Part shown: one piece after another, positions 14,645 to 16,447 of the stretch
Position numbering within the stretch: the first letter of the stretch is position 1
Layout of the letters: each line of letters starts with the position of its first letter
Assembly (NCBI GenBank): GCA_003818595.1
Contig: RPQV01000020.1
Span: 1-16,447 of the forward strand
Length of the DNA: 16,447 bases
Reading direction: 5' to 3'
Source of the DNA: Calditrichota bacterium
GTDB lineage: Bacteria > Zhuqueibacterota > Zhuqueibacteria > Residuimicrobiales > Krinioviventaceae
Translations under genes and position numbers: made by a program
The notes under the pieces: model-generated
Database searches by the model: none
Told to the model about the DNA's origin: nothing
What the model saw: only the letters and a program-made list of their open reading frames with translations

Positions 14645-15418
14645 ATGAATTCCCAGCATCATCAAGCCCCTTATGATAAATTTGCCAAGTTTTATGATTT
14701 AGAATATAGTCATAAAGATAATGATTTAGACTTTTATCTGGCGCTGGCTCGTGCATTTGGTTCACCGATCCTCGAAATCGGCGTCGGAACGGCAAGAGTG
14801 GCGTCCAGATTGGCGGCTGCAGGTTTTTCAGTAGTCGGTATTGACAATTCAGCGCTAATGCTGAAAAGTGCAACGCAACAGTTGTCTCATCTGAAGGAGA
14901 TGTTAATCGGGCACGTGCAGCTTGTTCATGCCGACATGCGCAACTTTACCCTCGAAACGATATTCCCATTGTGCATTATTCCTTTCCGAGCATTCCTTCA
15001 TAACCTGACCATGGATGAACAGCTGGAAACATTGACGCAAATTCACCGACATCTTGAACCGGGGGGTATACTGGCATTTGATCTTTTTGTACCGCTCTAT
15101 CAGGTTATATCCGCATCCGAATGGCACGATAAGATTGGTGAGGAAGAGTTGCATCCGGAAAACTCGGGCGTTTCGATCGACATCAAAATCAAACATCGGC
15201 CGGAACAGCAGATCCTGCGGGTGACCAATTCTTACTTTAATCGGCAAGATGGGAAAACCCGTTCGGCGACGATGAATTATCGTTATATTTTCCGCTATGA
15301 AATGGAAGCCTTGTTGCGATTGTCCGGATTTCAGACAATCGAGGTTTACGGTGGATTTGAAAAACAGCGATATAATTATCACAGCGGCATCATGATCTTT
15401 ATCGCCAAACGCGCCTAG
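14645..15418 (+). CDS. Class I SAM-dependent methyltransferase
   Basis: This is a Rossmann-type methyltransferase of 257 aa with a clear SAM site: motif I ILEIGVGTARVASRLAAAG (residues 42-60), the acidic end of strand 2 in VVGIDNS (63-69), ADMRNF (96-101), FRAFLHNLTMDEQ (114-126) and LEPGGILAFDLF (137-148). The second half carries a beta-rich segment with NSYFNRQDGKTRSATMNYRY, which may hold the substrate. The fold resembles small-molecule methyltransferases of the Methyltransf_25 type, but the acceptor cannot be named. The ATG at 14645 has GGTGAG about 8 nt upstream. It lies 157 nt after frr, so it may be a separate unit. A GC-rich hairpin spans its TAG stop. Confidence 0.88.
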   Translation: MNSQHHQAPYDKFAKFYDLEYSHKDNDLDFYLALARAFGSPILEIGVGTARVASRLAAAGFSVVGIDNSALMLKSATQQLSHLKEMLIGHVQLVHADMRNFTLETIFPLCIIPFRAFLHNLTMDEQLETLTQIHRHLEPGGILAFDLFVPLYQVISASEWHDKIGEEELHPENSGVSIDIKIKHRPEQQILRVTNSYFNRQDGKTRSATMNYRYIFRYEMEALLRLSGFQTIEVYGGFEKQRYNYHSGIMIFIAKRA

Positions 15419-15430
15419 TCATTCTAGGCG
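15412..15430 (+). repeat. Inverted repeat over the methyltransferase stop codon
   Basis: CGCCTAG (15412-15418) and CTAGGCG (15424-15430) form a perfect 7-bp stem with loop TCATT, and the TAG stop is the end of the left arm. No T-tract follows. It could mark a transcript end or slow ribosomes at termination. Confidence 0.5.
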
Positions 15431-15503
15431 AGGATGGAACTATTGAAACCATTGCCGCGTTGATTTTTAATATGACTATAGTTTATCGGGAGTAGAAGGC
15501 GTC

Positions 15504-16445
15504 GTGGAACTTGCCAAGGTCAGGTTCATTCGAAATCCGAAATCCGGCATAATTCGAACTCATAATTTGATTCGCAAATCCATCGAATGGAATTTCGCGA
15601 ATATATTCGACTTTGAGTTTTGCGAAACGCAATATCCTGGTCATGCACGGGAGCTGGCGCGTGAAGCTGTCGATTTGGGATATGATGCTGTGATCGCCAT
15701 TGGAGGCGACGGCACCACCAACGAAATTGGTTCAGCACTCATCCATACCAAAACCGCATTGGGAATTATTCCTCTGGGTTCAGGTAATGGATTGGCCCGC
15801 GGTCTGGGCATTCCTCTCTCCCCCCTGAAAGCCGCCAAAGTACTGAAAACAGGATTGATCAGACAAATAGATGCCGGGCAAATTGAAAAAGATATATTTT
15901 TCATTGTCACCGGTATGGGATTTGATGCCATCATCGGTAAGGTCTTTAATGAGCAACAGGTGAGAGGCCTCATCCCCTATTTTACCATCGGTTTTAGAGA
16001 ATACTTTTCCTATAAGCATGAAGTGTTTGTCCTCAAATTCAACAATAAGCAGGTTGCGGTTTCAGCCTTGTTTGTGACAATTGCCAACCTCAAAGGCTGG
16101 GGCGGCGGCGCCATTATTTCACCAGAAGCTGAATTTGATGACGGTATGCTGGACATTTGCGTCATTCATCGTGCCCCGACGTGGTATGTTATTGCGAATT
16201 TATACAAATTATTCACCGGCGGGGTTGTTAAACTGCGCAAATACAGCCGATATCAGGCATCTGAAGTTGAAATTGTGCGCGAAAAGGCCGGTCCCTACCA
16301 CTTTGACGGAGAAGTGCAGGATGGGGGTGAAATATTAAAGGTGTCCGTACATCCGAAAGCGTTAAACGTAATCGTTCCACAAAAAAAAGCAGCCCGATTC
16401 TTACGATCCAATAAAATATCGTCCAGGAAAAGGAGTTCACCTTGA
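15504..16445 (+). CDS. Diacylglycerol kinase family lipid kinase (YegS/DagK-like)
   Basis: Proteins of this family phosphorylate diacylglycerol or related lipids with ATP. The 313-aa product has the DAGK catalytic domain: RNPKSGI near the N-terminus (residues 10-16), the nucleotide loop AVIAIGGDGTTNE (62-74), GIIPLGSGNGLARGLGIP (87-104), then TGMGFDA (136-142), the strand-rich C-terminal half with GGGAIISPEAEFDDGMLDI (200-218) and FDGE (267-270). No signal peptide is seen, and the protein should work at the inner membrane face. The start is a GTG at 15504 with an AGAAGG-like site 4 nt upstream. The C-terminus is basic (SRKRSSP). The true substrate (diacylglycerol, sphingosine-like base or undecaprenol-type lipid) cannot be told. 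The TGA overlaps a possible next start. Confidence 0.92.
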   Translation: MELAKVRFIRNPKSGIIRTHNLIRKSIEWNFANIFDFEFCETQYPGHARELAREAVDLGYDAVIAIGGDGTTNEIGSALIHTKTALGIIPLGSGNGLARGLGIPLSPLKAAKVLKTGLIRQIDAGQIEKDIFFIVTGMGFDAIIGKVFNEQQVRGLIPYFTIGFREYFSYKHEVFVLKFNNKQVAVSALFVTIANLKGWGGGAIISPEAEFDDGMLDICVIHRAPTWYVIANLYKLFTGGVVKLRKYSRYQASEVEIVREKAGPYHFDGEVQDGGEILKVSVHPKALNVIVPQKKAARFLRSNKISSRKRSSP

Positions 16446-16447
16446 GC
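16442..16447 (+). CDS. Possible start of a further gene (TTG), cut by window edge
   Basis: AAGGAG at about 16430-16435 is followed 6 nt later by TTG at 16442, which overlaps the TGA of the lipid kinase gene as TTGA. The arrangement copies the rplM start (AAGGAG, 7 nt, TTG) and suggests a coupled downstream gene. Only two codons are visible, so nothing can be said about the product. Confidence 0.35.

Noticed and set aside
14903..15382. 159-codon minus-strand frame inside the methyltransferase gene
   Set aside because: The plus-strand methyltransferase motifs are complete, and the antisense product shows no family pattern or credible ribosome-binding site.

Overview
This window is an ordinary bacterial chromosome segment of moderate GC. 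It carries 18 recognisable protein-coding genes (one of them partial) and one possible further start at the right edge. I see no mobile element, CRISPR array, tRNA or rRNA. The best lineage clue is the secreted protein at 5827-7206, which ends in a type IX secretion (T9SS) C-terminal sorting domain beginning YPNPFN. Such tails point to the FCB group: Bacteroidota, Chlorobiota, Calditrichota, or candidate phyla such as KSB1, Marinimicrobia or Zixibacteria. Together with Lgt, a short EF-Ts and PyrR, my guess is an uncultured FCB-type bacterium. The exact phylum cannot be fixed from the sequence alone.

Left part (1-5721), metabolism and envelope: the C-terminal part of an MFS transporter is followed 3 nt later by lgt, the lipoprotein diacylglyceryl transferase. 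Convergent to these is an exported sialate O-acetylesterase on the minus strand. Divergent from the esterase is a RarD-type EamA permease with a good sigma70-like promoter. A squalene/phytoene synthase family enzyme follows as a single gene.

Middle (5827-10609): a secreted seven-repeat beta-propeller protein with a T9SS tail comes first. A small uncharacterised 113-aa protein lies on the minus strand, convergent with it. A tight pyrimidine operon pyrR-pyrB-pyrC then encodes the PRPP-binding regulator/UPRTase, the aspartate transcarbamoylase catalytic chain and a class I dihydroorotase. No pyrI is present.

Right part (10766-14487): the translation block is rplM-rpsI, rpsB-tsf, pyrH-frr. It includes a TTG start for rplM, a candidate structured leader in front of rpsB, and a strong intrinsic terminator separating rpsB-tsf from pyrH-frr. 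The uppS-cdsA-dxr genes that often follow frr are absent. Instead there is a SAM-dependent methyltransferase and then a YegS/DagK-type lipid kinase, whose stop codon overlaps a probable TTG start of another gene at the window edge.

I did not find a clearly new biological system. The points most worth a second look are the possible pseudoknot leader before rpsB, the inverted repeats sitting over several stop codons, the PyrR operon without room for an attenuator, and the small orphan protein at 7258-7599.
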